NCBI RefSeq assembly: GCF_025263565.1
Contig: NZ_CP079865.1
Span: 5,766,001 to 5,830,000 of the forward strand
Reading direction: 5' to 3'
DNA: 64,000 bases
Source: Mycobacterium sp. SMC-8
Lineage (GTDB): Bacteria; Actinomycetota; Actinomycetes; Mycobacteriales; Mycobacteriaceae
Every line of letters begins with the position of its first letter. The first letter of the stretch is position 1. The translations under genes and the position numbers were made by a program. A model generated the notes under the pieces. That model was not told the origin of the DNA, searched no databases, and worked only from the letters and a program-made list of their open reading frames with translations. This document shows, piece by piece, positions 7,433-19,990 of this stretch.

Positions 7433-10400
7433 AACGCCTCTGCGAGTGCGGTGACCGCCCGCTGCCAGAGCACGGTGAGCCGGTCGACTTCTGCCGCGTC
7501 GGACAGCACGGTGCTCCAGCGCCAGCTGGTGCGTAGCTGCGGCCCGTCGGCTCCGCCGGAGATCACCGAGATGACGTCGAACGTATAGCGCAGCGGCAGG
7601 TCCGGCTCGGCGGCGGCCGGCATGTGCGCGTTGAGGGTTTCGTCGGTGATCAGCGACCACGCGTGCGCAGTCTGGTCGGCGCTGAGGTCGTGCCTGCCGA
7701 CGTAGTTGAACTCGACCTGCGGGTCGGGCAGTGCCGCCAGGGTTTCGTCGCGCCGCGTATAGCGCAGCAACCCATAGTCGAGGCCCCGGTCGGGCACCTC
7801 GGCGAGCTGCCGGGCGACCGCGCGGAGCAGGGTGCGGGCCGCGGCCGGATTCCGACCCGCGGTGTGCACGTCGATCGCGGCCTCCCCGGCGCCGAGGCGC
7901 ACCGGATACACCGACGTGAACCACCCGACGGTGGTGGAGGTGTCGACGCCGCCCCCGACGAGCGCGTCCTCCCGGCCGTGCCCCTCCAGGGCGACGAGCG
8001 TGCCGTGGTGGGCGGGCTGCCCGCGCTCGATCCGCCACGACGCCAGCGTGAGACTCAGTGCGGTGAGCAGGAAATCACGCATCTGAAGGCCCGCGTGGTC
8101 GAGCCGGTCCAGGATGGCCCGGGTGACGGCGGCATCGGTGAGGACGTCGGTCGTGCGCAGCGAGGCCCAGGTGTCGCGCCGCGGGTCGGCCCGGCGCCGG
8201 CCGAGCTCCGGGTCGGGTCCGGCGAGTTGCCCGACCCAGTACTCCCGGCTGTGCTCGACAGTCTCGGTACGGCTGCGCTCGTGCAGTCGCCGCGTCCATT
8301 CCCGGTAGGTGGTGTACTCGTGGGCCTGGTCCACGGGGTGCCCGGCAGCCAGCGCGGCATCGAGTTGGGCCAGCGCGCCGAGGATCACGTACCACGACAC
8401 CACGTCGGTGGCCAGGTGGTGAACGCACAGCGCCAGCACCGGCGGACCCTGCCGGAACCAGACCGCCTGGACCATCGAGCCCGAAGCCGGGTCGATACGG
8501 TCAAGTGCGGCAGCCACTTCGACCTCCAGCGCGGTATCGGCGGCGGCATCCACCGCGTGGAGCACGTCGGCAGCGCACACCGCGCCGGGCGCACGGGTCA
8601 CCAACCGGCCGCGCTCGTCGAGGACCGCCCGGAGCATGTCGTGGCGGTCCAGCAGGGCCTGCACGATCTGCTCCAGACGCTGCCCCGGCAGATCCGCAGG
8701 CAGCGACACGAGCACATTCTGGGTGAACCGGCGGAAGTTCCCGTACTCGTACATCCAGGACATGATCGGCGCGGGCATCACCTCACCGAAGCGGTCGTCG
8801 GTGACCGGGGCCGGGGCGTGGTCGTGCGAAGAGGCATCGATCGCGGCGGCCAGTTCGCGAATGTTGTTGCACTCCAGCATCAGCCGGGCCCGCATCTCGA
8901 TCCCGCGGCGGCGTGCGGCCTGCACCAGGGTCAGCGCCACGATGCTGTCCAGCCCGGTCTCCAAGAAGTCGGCCTCGACGTCGACGCCCTCCTCGCCGAG
9001 CACCTCGGACAGCAGTTCGACCAGTGCCGTCTCGGTCGGCGTCTGCGGCGCCGCCGACACGGCGTCCTCGATCGCGATCCCGGCCAGCGCGGCCTCGTCG
9101 ATCTTGCCGTGCGAGGTCAGCGGCAGCTCGGACAGCACGACGACGCGCTGCGGAACCATGTAGCGCGGCAGGCGTGTGGCCATCAGCGCCCGCAGATCGG
9201 CGAGAGCCGGAGGGTTCACCCCTGCGGCGACGTACGCGGTCAGCCTGGCCTGCGCGCCACGCCGGTCGACGGTGACGTGTGCGTCGGTGACGGCTGGGTG
9301 CTCGCTCAGTACCGCCGCGATCTCACCGGGTTCGACGCGGAAGCCGCGAATCTTGACCTGGTCGTCGGCACGGCCGAGGAACTGCAGGCCGCCGTCCGCA
9401 CCGCGCCGCACCACGTCGCCGGTTCGGTACATGCGGGCCCCGGGCGTGAACGGGTCGGCGACGAACCGTCCCGCCGTTTCGGCGGCACGGCCCAGGTAGC
9501 CGCGGGTCAGCTGCCGGCCCGACAGGTACAGCTCCCCCGCGACGCCGTCGGGCACCGGCCGCAGCCATGCGTCGAGCACGTAGGCGCTCATGCTCCGGGT
9601 CGGCCGACCGATCGAGGGTTTCCGGTACTCGTCGATGGGCGCGACCACCGCCTCGACCGTGGTCTCGGTCGGCCCGTAACAATTGAACGCGGTCATGCCG
9701 GTGCGGACGCACTCGTCGCCGATCAGCCGCCACAGCGCGGGACTCACCGCCTCCCCTCCGAGGGCCAGCACCGCGAGCGGAACGGTGCTCAGCAGGCCGA
9801 AGTCGCGCAGTTGGGCGAACATCGACGGCGTGGTGTCGAGCATGTCGACGGCGAAGCGGCCGATGCCGTACACCAAAGCCTCTGCGTCACGCTGGGATTC
9901 GTCGCCGATGAGGTGCACCGAATGCCCGTCGAGCAGCGCCGTGAGCGGCTGCCAGGCGGCGTCGAAGGTGAACGACCACGCGTGACCCACGCGCAGCGGA
10001 CGACCGATCCGCTCGGCCGCCGGGCGCAGCACGTGCTCGGCGTGGTCCTCGGCGTAGGCCAGCACCGCGCCGTGCGTGCCGACCACGCCCTTGGGTCTGC
10101 CGGTGGTGCCGGAGGTGAACACGATGTACGCCGCCTGGTCGGCGGACGCGCGGGCGGGTCGGTATCCGGCCGGCGGCCCGGCGGTGGGCACCGCGGCGAC
10201 GAACGCATCATCGATCACCACCGCCGCGCCGGACTGTTCGAGAATGTCGGTGATGCGTTCGCCGGGCATGGCCGGGTCGAGCGGGACGATCACCCCGCCG
10301 GCCTTGAGCACGCCGAACATCGCCACCACGTAGTCGGGCCCACGCGGCAGCAACACCGCGACCGGGATCTCGGGGCCCACGCCGGCGGCGATGAGCGCAA

Positions 10401-11925
10401 CGGCCATCCGGTCGGCGGCCTCGTCCAGTTCCCGATACGTCAGCGTGCCGCAGTCCCCGCCGGCCTCCCAGGTCAGCGCGACCGACCCGAGCCGGTCGCC
10501 GGCGATGCGGGTGAACCTGTCGTGGATGCTGTGGGCAGTCGCCGGATCCAGCGTCACCGGCCCGGGGGGGTACTCGGCGGGCAGCAACACCCCGGCGGCG
10601 CGCAGCGGTCGCTCCCAGCAGTCGATCAGGCGTCCAGCAGTGTGCAGCACCCGCCTACCGAGATCGTCCGGCCGCAGCGCGCCGAGCGCGCCGTCGACCG
10701 CCTCGACGAACACCGTGAGCCGGTCGTCGGCCAGATGCGCCGCGATGGTCACCGGGAAGTGCGACAGACTCTCCAGCGCCGACGGCACGAACGTCGCGCC
10801 GTTCGCCTCGAACTCCGTTTGGCCCACCAGCCCGCCGGGCGGGAAGTTCTCATACACCAGCAAGGTGTCGAACATCTCGCCGATTCCGCCGAGGGCACGC
10901 AGCGCGGTGTGGCTCAGGTAGCTGTGATCGCGCAGCGCAGCTGCTTCGCGCTGCAGGGCCAGGCACTGCTCGCCGGTCGGCGCGCCGGGGTCCAGGCGCA
11001 CCCGCAGCGGCACGGTGTTGATGAACAACCCGACCATGCGCTCGACGCCGGCGAGTTCGCCCGGACGTCCGGACACCGTCACGCCGAACACCACGTCGGT
11101 GCGGGCGGTGACGACCGAAAGCACGGTGGCCCAAGACATCTGGATCAGGGTGTTGAGCGTGACGCCGCGACTCCTGGCGGCCTCGGCGAGCCGACCGGTG
11201 GTCTCGGCGTCCAGCATCACCTCGGTGAGCCGGGGCCGTCCCGACGGCGCCGACGACGTCAGAGCCGGCGTCATCAGCGTGGGCCCGTCGACACCGGCCA
11301 GATGCCGCCGCCACAGTGCGCGGCCGGACTCGTCGTCGCGACCGGCCAGCCAGCCGATGTAGTCCCGGTAGGGCCGTGGCGGCGGCGGCAGCGCCGTAAC
11401 GTCACCGCCGGCGCGGTACAGGGTCAGCAGCTCACCCATGAACAACGGCAGCGACCACCCGTCGATCAAGATGTGGTGGGCGGTCACCACGAACCGCCAG
11501 CGCTGCGGCGCCTCGATGAGCAGGAAACGGATGACCGGGCCCCGCTCGAGTGTGAACGGCGCAGCGCGCTCGTCCTTTTCAATCTCTTCCAGTTCGGCGT
11601 CGTCGGCGGCGGTGACATGACGCCACGGCATGTCGACCCGTTTCGGGATGACCTGTACGGCACGGCTGAGGTTGCCCTTGACGAAACTGGCCCGCAGGTT
11701 GGCGTGCCGCTCCAGCAGCTCCGCCGCGCACCTGCGGAGCAGGTCGGCGTCCAGCCGGCCGGTGGCGTCGGCGGCCATCGCGATGACGTAGGGGTCGTCG
11801 TCGCGGCCGTCGGACAGCGTCGCCATGGAGAAAAGCCCCTGCTGCAGCGGGCTCAGCGCCAGCACGTCCTCGATGACGGGCGGCTCGGCGCCGGGTTCGG
11901 TCTGGGTCGGCTCGGTCTGGGTCAT
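7429..11925 (-). CDS. mbtF: Mycobactin NRPS MbtF (C-A-PCP-E)
   Basis: 1498 residues. Condensation domain (HHILIDGWS near residue 150), adenylation domain ([15 protein letters not shown] near 608, [10 protein letters not shown]), carrier domain ([10 protein letters not shown] near 990), then an epimerase-type domain with [10 protein letters not shown] near 1170, [11 protein letters not shown] near 1333 and FNYVGRHD near 1406. By analogy with M. tuberculosis it adds the terminal lysine or N-hydroxylysine that becomes the cyclic caprolactam. The role of the last domain is open, since no D-residue is expected there; it may help release or cyclise the product. ATG at 11925 overlaps the mbtE stop as ATGA; an ATG-like start five codons upstream lies inside mbtE. 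Confidence 0.95.
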   Translation of the reverse strand: MTQTEPTQTEPGAEPPVIEDVLALSPLQQGLFSMATLSDGRDDDPYVIAMAADATGRLDADLLRRCAAELLERHANLRASFVKGNLSRAVQVIPKRVDMPWRHVTAADDAELEEIEKDERAAPFTLERGPVIRFLLIEAPQRWRFVVTAHHILIDGWSLPLFMGELLTLYRAGGDVTALPPPPRPYRDYIGWLAGRDDESGRALWRRHLAGVDGPTLMTPALTSSAPSGRPRLTEVMLDAETTGRLAEAARSRGVTLNTLIQMSWATVLSVVTARTDVVFGVTVSGRPGELAGVERMVGLFINTVPLRVRLDPGAPTGEQCLALQREAAALRDHSYLSHTALRALGGIGEMFDTLLVYENFPPGGLVGQTEFEANGATFVPSALESLSHFPVTIAAHLADDRLTVFVEAVDGALGALRPDDLGRRVLHTAGRLIDCWERPLRAAGVLLPAEYPPGPVTLDPATAHSIHDRFTRIAGDRLGSVALTWEAGGDCGTLTYRELDEAADRMAVALIAAGVGPEIPVAVLLPRGPDYVVAMFGVLKAGGVIVPLDPAMPGERITDILEQSGAAVVIDDAFVAAVPTAGPPAGYRPARASADQAAYIVFTSGTTGRPKGVVGTHGAVLAYAEDHAEHVLRPAAERIGRPLRVGHAWSFTFDAAWQPLTALLDGHSVHLIGDESQRDAEALVYGIGRFAVDMLDTTPSMFAQLRDFGLLSTVPLAVLALGGEAVSPALWRLIGDECVRTGMTAFNCYGPTETTVEAVVAPIDEYRKPSIGRPTRSMSAYVLDAWLRPVPDGVAGELYLSGRQLTRGYLGRAAETAGRFVADPFTPGARMYRTGDVVRRGADGGLQFLGRADDQVKIRGFRVEPGEIAAVLSEHPAVTDAHVTVDRRGAQARLTAYVAAGVNPPALADLRALMATRLPRYMVPQRVVVLSELPLTSHGKIDEAALAGIAIEDAVSAAPQTPTETALVELLSEVLGEEGVDVEADFLETGLDSIVALTLVQAARRRGIEMRARLMLECNNIRELAAAIDASSHDHAPAPVTDDRFGEVMPAPIMSWMYEYGNFRRFTQNVLVSLPADLPGQRLEQIVQALLDRHDMLRAVLDERGRLVTRAPGAVCAADVLHAVDAAADTALEVEVAAALDRIDPASGSMVQAVWFRQGPPVLALCVHHLATDVVSWYVILGALAQLDAALAAGHPVDQAHEYTTYREWTRRLHERSRTETVEHSREYWVGQLAGPDPELGRRRADPRRDTWASLRTTDVLTDAAVTRAILDRLDHAGLQMRDFLLTALSLTLASWRIERGQPAHHGTLVALEGHGREDALVGGGVDTSTTVGWFTSVYPVRLGAGEAAIDVHTAGRNPAAARTLLRAVARQLAEVPDRGLDYGLLRYTRRDETLAALPDPQVEFNYVGRHDLSADQTAHAWSLITDETLNAHMPAAAEPDLPLRYTFDVISVISGGADGPQLRTSWRWSTVLSDAAEVDRLTVLWQRAVTALAEAL

Positions 11926-14900
11926 TGCCCGGCGCCCCACGATGCGGTCAGTGCGGCGAGTTCGTCGGCGGGAAGCCCCGACACCGACATCGGCGCGTGG
12001 TGGGTGTCCGGCTGGTCATCGGCCGCGCCGGTGCCGCTGTCGATGGCGGCGGCCAGTTGCGCGAGCTGCGGATGCTCGAAGACCATGCGCGCACTCAGGT
12101 CCAGGCCGGCATCGCGTGCCCGGGCGGCGAGTTGGACGGCCAGCACGCTGTCACCGCCGAGCCCGAAGAAGTCGTCGTAGCGGCCCACCTCCCCGGCGCC
12201 GAGCAGCCCGGAAAGCAATGCGGCCAAAGCACGTTCGGTGTCGGTCTGCGGCTCCTCGAACTCGACCTCGGCGGGCGGAGCCGCGTCGACGACGTCGCCG
12301 GCGGCGGGACGGCGGGCGACGATCTCGAGTCGGCCGTCGTCGTTCCAGCGGGCACGGTCGCCGGTGCGGTAGCGCTCCGTTGCCTCGAAAGGACCACCGC
12401 TCAGGTACAGATCGCCGAGCACGCCGACCGGCACGGGCGACAGATCGGCGTCGAGCACCTCGACGCGGGCGCCGGTGCTCCATTCCTGCGAGATGCGTTT
12501 CCTCTCCTCGGCGCAGAGGATGTCGACGTCGCCGAGCGCACGGTCGGGGGTGTCGACGAACGCCGCCACCACCCGGGTCAGCCACCCGCCGAGCCGTTCG
12601 ACGGTGCGGCGGGTGTAGAGCTCCGGCCGGTAGATCAGGTAGCCGCGGTACCCCTCGCCGTCGCGCCCGGAACCGTCCCCGGCCAGGAAGTTCAGCGACA
12701 GATCGGCCTGGGCGATGTCGAACGTCGGTTCCAGTGCCGTGAATTCGGTGTCGGCGTCGATCATCTGGCGCTGCGGCAGTTGTTCCCGCACGTGCACCAC
12801 CACCTGAAACAGCGGGTTGCGGGCCAGGGTGCGCGGCGGATTCACCGCCTCGACGACCTGTTCGAACGGCACGTCCTGATTGGAGTACGCCGACAACGCC
12901 ATATCGCGGGCGCGGGTCAGCACCTCGCGCAGCGTCGGGTTGCCGCGCAGGTCGTTGCGCAGCACCACGAAATTGACGAAGAACCCGACGAGCTGTTCCA
13001 GCTCGGCCTCGGAGCGGCCCGCCACCGGTGTGCCCATCGGGACGTCCAGGCCGCCACCGGCTTTCGCCAGCGTCACCGCGACCGCGGCCTGCAGCAGCAT
13101 GAACTCGGTGATGCCGACCTCGCGGCACAGCTCGGCGATTCTGCGCCGAACGTCACCGTCGATGGTGAACTCGACGGCGTCACCCTTGCCGGTGGGCAGC
13201 CGGGGGCGCGAGAAGTCCAACGGCAGCCCGGATTCCACCGGAGCACCGGCAAGCTGACGAACCCAGTACTCGCGCTGCGGTACGGCGATACCGGTGTCGT
13301 CGCTGAGCAGCTTCGCCTGCCATGCACCGTAATCCGTGTACTGCACGGGCAGCGGCGCCCAGGTCGGCCGCTCCCCGGCCTTCCGGGCGCGGTATGCGGT
13401 CACCAGGTCGCTGAACAGCACGCCGCCGGACCAGTGGTCACCGGCGATATGGTGAATCACCACGGACAGCACATGTTCCGGAGTTTGATCGGCGGCTCGG
13501 CCGTCCGGAGCCTGACCCACGGCGAACACCGCCGCCCGGATCGGCCAGTCTTCTTCCAGATCGAAGGTGCGTTTGCGCTCGCGGTCAAGTTCGGCCTGCA
13601 GCCACTCCTCGCCCTCACCGCGGGCCCGCCGGACCGGGACGTCAGAGACCGGGTTCACGATCTGGTAGGGCACACCGTCGATCTCGCGATAGGTGGTGCG
13701 CAGGACGGCGTGCCGCTCCACGACGTCGCGAATAGCGGCGACGAACGCGTCGACATCGCAGGGGCCGGTCACCCGCGCCGCGAACGGGATGTTGTTGATC
13801 GGGCTGCGACCCTCGATCCGGTACCCGAACCACGAACGCAGCTGCGACGACGACAGCGGCGCCGGGCCGTCCAGTGGCGCGGCGACCAGCCGAGGCCTGC
13901 GGGTGGTGGCGTTCTCTCCGAACGCCAAGGTGTTCATGTGGGCGGCCAACCGGGCGACGGTCGCGTGCTCGAAGACATCGCGCACCTCGACGTCCGCGCC
14001 GAACCGGCTCCGCAGCTCGGCCACCAGCCTGGTGGCCAGCAGCGAGTGCCCGCCCAGGTCGAAGAACGAGTCGTCGGCGCCGACGCCGCTACGACCGAGC
14101 AACTCGGCGAACAGCTGCGCCAGTCGGGCCTCGGTGCCCTCGGCCGGCTCACGGAACTCGGTTGCCGCCGAGATCTCCGGCTCGGGCAGCGCGGCGCGGT
14201 CGATCTTGCCGTGCGCGGTGATCGGGATCTCGTCGACCACCACGTAGGCGGCCGGCGTCATGTACTCCGGCAGTGCGGCGGCCACCCGGGCGCGGACCCT
14301 GTCGACGTCCACCGCCGCCCCGTCGGCCGGGGTCAGGTAGCCGACCAGGCTCTTGCCGAGGTTGGGCAGGTCGGCGACGACGACCACGGCCTGCCCGACG
14401 CTGGGGTCCACGGTGATCGCGGCGGCGACGTCGCCCAGTTCGATGCGGAACCCGCGGATCTTGACCTGTTCGTCGGCGCGGCCGACGAACTCGATGTCAC
14501 CGTCGGCGTTGAGCCGCGCCAGGTCACCGGAGCGGTACATGCGCGCACCGGGGGTGAACGGGTCGGCGACGAACCGCTCGGCGGTCAGTCCCGGCCGGTG
14601 ATGGTAGCCACGCGCGACATGGGTTCCGCCGATGTAGATCTCGCCGATGGAACCAACCGGCACCGGTTGCAGCGCATCGTCGAGCAGGTGGATCTGCGTG
14701 TTGATCTTGGGCTTGCCGATCGGGACGATCCGGGTGCCCTGCCTGCCCTCGACCTTGAACCGGGTGGCGTTGATGACGGTTTCGGTGGGTCCGTAGAAGT
14801 TGTGCAGCAGCGCGTCGAAGGTGGCATGGAACTTGTCGGCCACCTCACCGGGCAGCGCTTCACCGCCGATCGGCACCCGCTGCAGGGTGCGCCACTGGTT

Positions 14901-17078
14901 CACCCCGGGCAGCGCCAGGAACAGCCCGAGCAGTGACGGGACGAAGTGCATCGCGGTGATGCCCTCGTCGCGCAGCAGCCCGGTCAGGTAACCGATGTCG
15001 TTCAGACCGCCGGGGCGGTGGATCACCAGCCGGGCACCGCAGGCCAGCGTGCCGAACACCTCGGCGATGGACACGTCGAAGCTCGGTGAGGCGACCTGCA
15101 GCAGCCGGTCGTTCTCGTCGACCTTGTACTCGTCGGCGAACCAGACGAAGTACTCGGCGACCGGTCGGTGCGGCACCGGGACGCCTTTGGGCAGGCCGGT
15201 TGAACCGGAGGTGTAGATCAAGTAGGCCGTGTTGTCCGTGCCCACCGGGCGCACCCGGTCGCTGTCCGTCGGATCGTCGGCGCGCAGCTCGCCGGCATTG
15301 CTGACCGCCTCCCGCACAACCACTTTCGCGTTGCAATCGCCCAGGATGAAGTCAACGCGGTCCTGCGGGTAGGTGGGGTCGACCGGGACGTAGACCGCGC
15401 CGGCTTTGAGCACGCCCAGCGCGGTTACCACCAGCTCCGGTGACTTGTCGAGCAGCACGGCGACCCGGTCCTCGGCGCCCACCCCTTCCCGGATCAGCCA
15501 GTGGGCGACGCGGTTCGCCGCCTCGTTGATCTCGCGGTAGGTGTGCTGGCGCCCCTCGAAGACGACGGCGGTACCGTCGGGACTGCGCCGGGCCTGCGCC
15601 TCGATGAGGTCGGTGATGGTGGCCGGCGGGGTCTCGAACGCCGGGCCCGACCACACCGCGCGCAGCCAGTCGAGGTCCTCGTCGCTCATCAGCTGCAGTG
15701 CGCTCAGCGCGGTGTCGGGTGCGCCGAGTGCGCTGCGGATCAATACGGCGTAATGGTCGAGCAGTTGCCGGGCCAATCCGGGTTCGATGATCTCCACCAG
15801 GTGCTCGAGCTCCACCACGATCTCGTCGGTGTCGAACTCCACCATGATGCCCAGCGGGAGATGCGTCAGATGTGAACGCAGCTCGGCCCTTTCGCAGGTG
15901 ACACCGGGCGGGGTGAAGCCGAACCGGTCGCGGCCGCGGAAGCCGAAGCTGACCCGCGTCATCCGCTCGGCGCCGTGCCGCCGGTCGGGGTTGAGCTCAC
16001 GGACCATCCGGTCCAGGCCGACCCGCTGGTGGGCGAACGCCCCGAGCGCGGTGTCGCGGGTCTGGGTCAGCAGATCGCGGAATGTCATCGCCGGGCGTGG
16101 GCGCAACCGCATCGCGACGGTGTTGCCGAAGTAGCCGATGACGTCGTCGGGGTTGCCGTCGCGGTTGAGCACCGGGGTGGCGACCAGGAAGTCGTCGACG
16201 TGGCTGTACCGGTGGATCAGCACGCCGAACACCGCCAGCAGCACCGCGTACGGTGTGGCGCCGACCTCGTCGGCCAGTGCCGTGACCCGCGCGCTCGTCT
16301 CCCCGTCCAGGCGCAGCGCGGTGCGCTGTGACCGCCAGCTGGTCGGGACCGCCGACCCGGTCGGACCGGGCAGCTCCAGCGGTTCCGGCGGATCGGCCAT
16401 CACTGTCCGCCAGTACGCGACGTCCTCCTCGTCGGAGCCGGCGGCGGTGGGGACCGCACGGGGCGCCGGGCGCAGCTGTTCACCGACGTAGGCGCGGGTC
16501 AGGTCGCCGAAGAACACCTCCCACGAACGGTCGTCCCAGGCGATGTGATGCGCCACCAGCAGCATGACGTGTTCCGTTGCGGCGATGCGGATCACCGTGA
16601 TACGCAGCGGCGACTCGACGTCCAGGTCGAACGGCTTGGCGAACTCGCGCTGCGCGATCACCTCCAGCCGCAGCCGGCGGGCCCGCTCGGACAGATCGCT
16701 CAGATCGTGTTCGGCCCAGCCGGGCATGAGGTCGGCGTGCACGGTGGGCACCGGCATGCCGCTGTCGCCGGCGGCGGTCGCCTCGGTGCGGTACGTCGTG
16801 CGCAGCACGCGGTGGCGCCGGGCCACCGCGTCGACCGCAGCGTGCAGCCGGGCGAGGTCGATGTCGCCGGACAGGCGGTAGGACAGGCACACGTTGAGCA
16901 GCGCGCCACTCGGGTCGGCGTTGTGCACGAACCACATCCGCAGCTGGCCCTCGGTCAGCGCGTCGGGATCACCCGTGTCCTGGGCGGTGCCGGTGCTCAG
17001 CCCACGCTCCTGCATCCTGCGGCGCAGCAGTTCCAGTCGGCGCTCGTCGAGCCCGGCCCCGGTGTCGATGTCAGTCAC
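11922..17078 (-). CDS. mbtE: Mycobactin NRPS MbtE (C-A-PCP-C-A remnant-PCP)
   Basis: 1718 residues. First module: condensation ([10 protein letters not shown] near 175), adenylation ([15 protein letters not shown] near 620, YRSGDLARL), carrier ([12 protein letters not shown] near 1009). Second module: condensation ([10 protein letters not shown] near 1208), only a scrap of adenylation domain ([10 protein letters not shown] and YRTGDRARW near 1560), and a second carrier ([12 protein letters not shown] near 1642). The first adenylation domain is expected to load lysine or N-hydroxylysine; the second carrier has no adenylation domain of its own and must be loaded otherwise, perhaps with the polyketide part made by MbtC/D. 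The GTG at 17078 overlaps the mbtD stop as GTGA. Confidence 0.94.
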   Translation of the reverse strand: MTDIDTGAGLDERRLELLRRRMQERGLSTGTAQDTGDPDALTEGQLRMWFVHNADPSGALLNVCLSYRLSGDIDLARLHAAVDAVARRHRVLRTTYRTEATAAGDSGMPVPTVHADLMPGWAEHDLSDLSERARRLRLEVIAQREFAKPFDLDVESPLRITVIRIAATEHVMLLVAHHIAWDDRSWEVFFGDLTRAYVGEQLRPAPRAVPTAAGSDEEDVAYWRTVMADPPEPLELPGPTGSAVPTSWRSQRTALRLDGETSARVTALADEVGATPYAVLLAVFGVLIHRYSHVDDFLVATPVLNRDGNPDDVIGYFGNTVAMRLRPRPAMTFRDLLTQTRDTALGAFAHQRVGLDRMVRELNPDRRHGAERMTRVSFGFRGRDRFGFTPPGVTCERAELRSHLTHLPLGIMVEFDTDEIVVELEHLVEIIEPGLARQLLDHYAVLIRSALGAPDTALSALQLMSDEDLDWLRAVWSGPAFETPPATITDLIEAQARRSPDGTAVVFEGRQHTYREINEAANRVAHWLIREGVGAEDRVAVLLDKSPELVVTALGVLKAGAVYVPVDPTYPQDRVDFILGDCNAKVVVREAVSNAGELRADDPTDSDRVRPVGTDNTAYLIYTSGSTGLPKGVPVPHRPVAEYFVWFADEYKVDENDRLLQVASPSFDVSIAEVFGTLACGARLVIHRPGGLNDIGYLTGLLRDEGITAMHFVPSLLGLFLALPGVNQWRTLQRVPIGGEALPGEVADKFHATFDALLHNFYGPTETVINATRFKVEGRQGTRIVPIGKPKINTQIHLLDDALQPVPVGSIGEIYIGGTHVARGYHHRPGLTAERFVADPFTPGARMYRSGDLARLNADGDIEFVGRADEQVKIRGFRIELGDVAAAITVDPSVGQAVVVVADLPNLGKSLVGYLTPADGAAVDVDRVRARVAAALPEYMTPAAYVVVDEIPITAHGKIDRAALPEPEISAATEFREPAEGTEARLAQLFAELLGRSGVGADDSFFDLGGHSLLATRLVAELRSRFGADVEVRDVFEHATVARLAAHMNTLAFGENATTRRPRLVAAPLDGPAPLSSSQLRSWFGYRIEGRSPINNIPFAARVTGPCDVDAFVAAIRDVVERHAVLRTTYREIDGVPYQIVNPVSDVPVRRARGEGEEWLQAELDRERKRTFDLEEDWPIRAAVFAVGQAPDGRAADQTPEHVLSVVIHHIAGDHWSGGVLFSDLVTAYRARKAGERPTWAPLPVQYTDYGAWQAKLLSDDTGIAVPQREYWVRQLAGAPVESGLPLDFSRPRLPTGKGDAVEFTIDGDVRRRIAELCREVGITEFMLLQAAVAVTLAKAGGGLDVPMGTPVAGRSEAELEQLVGFFVNFVVLRNDLRGNPTLREVLTRARDMALSAYSNQDVPFEQVVEAVNPPRTLARNPLFQVVVHVREQLPQRQMIDADTEFTALEPTFDIAQADLSLNFLAGDGSGRDGEGYRGYLIYRPELYTRRTVERLGGWLTRVVAAFVDTPDRALGDVDILCAEERKRISQEWSTGARVEVLDADLSPVPVGVLGDLYLSGGPFEATERYRTGDRARWNDDGRLEIVARRPAAGDVVDAAPPAEVEFEEPQTDTERALAALLSGLLGAGEVGRYDDFFGLGGDSVLAVQLAARARDAGLDLSARMVFEHPQLAQLAAAIDSGTGAADDQPDTHHAPMSVSGLPADELAALTASWGAGQ

Positions 17079-19990
17079 TGAAAAGAGTTCACTTTCTCTG
17101 ATAGGCCGGCGATCAGATCCGTACCGGTGATGCCGCCGAGCAGTGTCGCCAGCGGCACGGTGTGGCCGGTCAGCCGTTTCAGACGCTTACGGAGATCCAG
17201 CGCGAGCAGCGAGTCGACCCCGAGATCGAACAGCGATGAGTCCAGATCCAGTGCTGCGCAGTCCGCTCCGAGCACTGCCGCGAGCTGGCTGCGTACCGCC
17301 TCGGGCGGCGCCATCGGCGTGGAACCGGCAGCTGTGTCGGTCTCCCCCGATGTCTGCACCGGTGTCTCGCCGAAGAACGTGCGCATCCGCTCCGGGTCGG
17401 CGGCCAGCACCAGCGGATCCCCCGAGAAATCCGCCAGGCTCGCCTCGACGGCGAGTTGGGGGCTCATCTGCCGCAGTCCCGTGCGCTCCACCCGCGCGAT
17501 CTCCGCGGCGTCGACGATGCCGCTGCCCTCCCAGAGACCGAAGCGCACGGCCGTGCAATGGCGCCCTTCGGCGCGCAACCTGGCAGCCATCACGTCGAGC
17601 ATCCGGTTGGCTGCCGCATACCCGCCGACACCCTTTCCGCCCCACACGCCGGTCACCGAGGAGCACAACAGGATTCGGGCGTCGTCGCGCATCGGCCAGG
17701 TGCGGGTCAGCGCCTCCAGGCCGACGATCTTGGCAGCCGCCATGTCCGCCAGCGCGGCGCCGGTGGTGCCGGTGCGATCGGCGAATATCGCGGTGCCCGC
17801 GGCGTGGATGACCAGCGACGCCGGACCGCCGGCGACGTCGGCGGCCGTGGCCGCAAGTCGGCGGGAATCCCGCAGATCGCATGCTGGTGCGATGATCTCG
17901 GTACCGAGGTCGTTCACCAGGGCCGGGTCGACGCCGCGGCGGCTCAGCAGCACGATCCGCCGGGCGCCGCGTGCGGCCAGGAAGCGGGCGTAGCTCAACC
18001 CGATGGCTCCCGAGCCCCCGGTGATCACCACGTTGTCGAGTGCGCCCGAACTGAGCTCCCATGGTTGCGCGGCGGACGCGTCGCCGAGACTGCGTTGGTA
18101 CACCGCCCCGTCGCCGCGTAAGGCGAGTTCGCCTGTGGCGTCCAGCATCACGTCGACGGCACCGATCCCGGCCGTCGCTCCGGCCGGCAGGTCCAGGTGG
18201 TGGAAGTTCTGGTCGGGGTGTTCGAACCCGATGCAGCGGTGCATCGCGGCCAGTCCAGCCTGGGCCAGATCGGGCAACGGGTCCGCGGCGGTGGTGCTCT
18301 CGGCGCCGGCAGTCACCAGCCAGACGTCACGGCACCGGGCGCCGAACGTGTCGGGGTAGCCGAGCAGGCCGGTGTCGACGGCGCAGGACAGCCCGTCGAC
18401 GGCCCCGGCGGCGTCACGGTCACCGAACGCGGGTGCGACCGCGATCACCAGATCGGCGTCCGTCGGGTCGGTCAGCACGGCGCGGTCGTGCTCGGCGACG
18501 GCGTGCCGGAGCGCCGCGGCCACCGGTGTGGCAGAACCGGTCTCGACCACTGCGATCTTGCGGCGCGGTGTCGCCGTGGCGCGGCCGGGGCGGTGCGGCC
18601 GCCAGGTCTCACCGCTTACGGCCAGTTGCGGCAGCGCCGGCAGCGGCTCGGGCTCGGCCCATAGGTGCTCGGCGCGCATCGGCGCACCCGGAAAGCCGTA
18701 CAGCGGCTCGGGCCGGCCGGTCAGAAGGTCGCCCCAGTGATAAGCGGGGTCGGCGGCCGCGACGGTGACGATATTGGCAGACAACGCGTCGCGCACGGAC
18801 TCGTCGCGGTGTCCGGAGCCGACGAGCACCGCCGCCGCAGCGCCGGCGCGTTCGATGCCGTCTTCAACGGCGAACAGCAGTGACGGGTGCGCAGACATTT
18901 CGACGAAAACGCCGGCGCCCAGCCCGATGGCCGTCCGCACGGCCCGGTCGAACCGGATCGTGTTGCGCAGGTTGGCATACCAATAGTCGCCGAACTCGGT
19001 GCCGGGGGCGACGGCCTGTCCGGTCGCCGACCCGACGAACTGCACCGGCGAGTCGGCGAACACCGATTCCGGTAACCGCCGGCACAGGTCCTCACGCTGG
19101 GCTTCCATCGCGGTGGTGTGCGCCGGGAAACTCATCGCCAGCTCCTTGGCGAACCGGCCGCGGGCACGGGCGGCCGCCACGGCCGCGGTGACCGCGGACC
19201 GCTCTCCCGACACCGCGACCGAGGTCTGCGCGTTGACCGCGGACAACTCCAGCCAGCCGTCGGTGGCGCCGATCAGCTCGGCGGCTTCGTCGGTGTCCAC
19301 GCCAAGGACCGCGACGCCGTTGTCACCCGGGATGGCCGCGATCGCCGCCGCCCTTGCGGCGAGCACGCTCACCGCGTCGGCGAGGGTGACGGTTTCGGCG
19401 ACGTAGGCCGCCGCGACCTCGCCGAGACTGTGCCCGACGGTCAGGTCCGGCACGATGCCACACGAGCGCCATACCGCCGTCAGCGCGACGGAGTGCACGA
19501 ACTGTGCGGCCTGCAGTTCCAGGTGCGAGACCGGGCCCGGCGCCGCATCGCCGCCGACGAGGAACGGCAGCGGGGACGTCAGCCCGGCCGCGACGAACGC
19601 CGCACCCAGCCGGTCGGCTTCGTCACGGTAGGCCGGCAGCTCGCGGAAGGGCTGCGCGCCCATGCCCGGCCACTGGGTGCCCTGCCCGGGATACACGAAC
19701 GCGGTCCGGCCCGCGGCCCGTCCTGCCGCGTGCGTCACCGACGGGTGCTCGCGTCCCTCGGCGAGCGCCAGCAGACCAGCGGTCAGTTCGTCGTGATCCG
19801 CGGCGCGCACGACCGCGCGGTGGCGGCGCGGCCGCCGGGTACGCACCAGCTGGGCGGCCACCTGCGCGGGATCACACGGCTTTCGCCCCAGGTAGTCGAG
19901 GATGTCACGGGCGGCGACAGGCAGCAGCGCCTCGTCGTGGGCGCTGAGCGCGACGGCGATCCGCCCGTCGGGCAACCAGCCGGCCGGCAT
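17075..19990 (-). CDS. mbtD: Mycobactin PKS MbtD (AT-KR-ACP)
   Basis: 971 residues, close to M. tuberculosis MbtD. Acyltransferase region ([26 protein letters not shown] near 188), ketoreductase ([17 protein letters not shown] near 658, [10 protein letters not shown]) and a C-terminal carrier ([14 protein letters not shown] near 927). It has no ketosynthase; that is the separate MbtC, so the two together make one split polyketide module that supplies the beta-hydroxy acid unit of mycobactin. The ATG at 19990 shares one base with the mbtC stop (TGATG). Confidence 0.94.
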   Translation of the reverse strand: MPAGWLPDGRIAVALSAHDEALLPVAARDILDYLGRKPCDPAQVAAQLVRTRRPRRHRAVVRAADHDELTAGLLALAEGREHPSVTHAAGRAAGRTAFVYPGQGTQWPGMGAQPFRELPAYRDEADRLGAAFVAAGLTSPLPFLVGGDAAPGPVSHLELQAAQFVHSVALTAVWRSCGIVPDLTVGHSLGEVAAAYVAETVTLADAVSVLAARAAAIAAIPGDNGVAVLGVDTDEAAELIGATDGWLELSAVNAQTSVAVSGERSAVTAAVAAARARGRFAKELAMSFPAHTTAMEAQREDLCRRLPESVFADSPVQFVGSATGQAVAPGTEFGDYWYANLRNTIRFDRAVRTAIGLGAGVFVEMSAHPSLLFAVEDGIERAGAAAAVLVGSGHRDESVRDALSANIVTVAAADPAYHWGDLLTGRPEPLYGFPGAPMRAEHLWAEPEPLPALPQLAVSGETWRPHRPGRATATPRRKIAVVETGSATPVAAALRHAVAEHDRAVLTDPTDADLVIAVAPAFGDRDAAGAVDGLSCAVDTGLLGYPDTFGARCRDVWLVTAGAESTTAADPLPDLAQAGLAAMHRCIGFEHPDQNFHHLDLPAGATAGIGAVDVMLDATGELALRGDGAVYQRSLGDASAAQPWELSSGALDNVVITGGSGAIGLSYARFLAARGARRIVLLSRRGVDPALVNDLGTEIIAPACDLRDSRRLAATAADVAGGPASLVIHAAGTAIFADRTGTTGAALADMAAAKIVGLEALTRTWPMRDDARILLCSSVTGVWGGKGVGGYAAANRMLDVMAARLRAEGRHCTAVRFGLWEGSGIVDAAEIARVERTGLRQMSPQLAVEASLADFSGDPLVLAADPERMRTFFGETPVQTSGETDTAAGSTPMAPPEAVRSQLAAVLGADCAALDLDSSLFDLGVDSLLALDLRKRLKRLTGHTVPLATLLGGITGTDLIAGLSEKVNSFQ

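Noticed and set aside
7624..12180. Very long open frame (about 1500 codons) antisense to mbtF and mbtE
   Set aside because: High-GC codon bias opens antisense frames; the minus-strand NRPS motifs are unmistakable and the antisense product has no recognisable domain.
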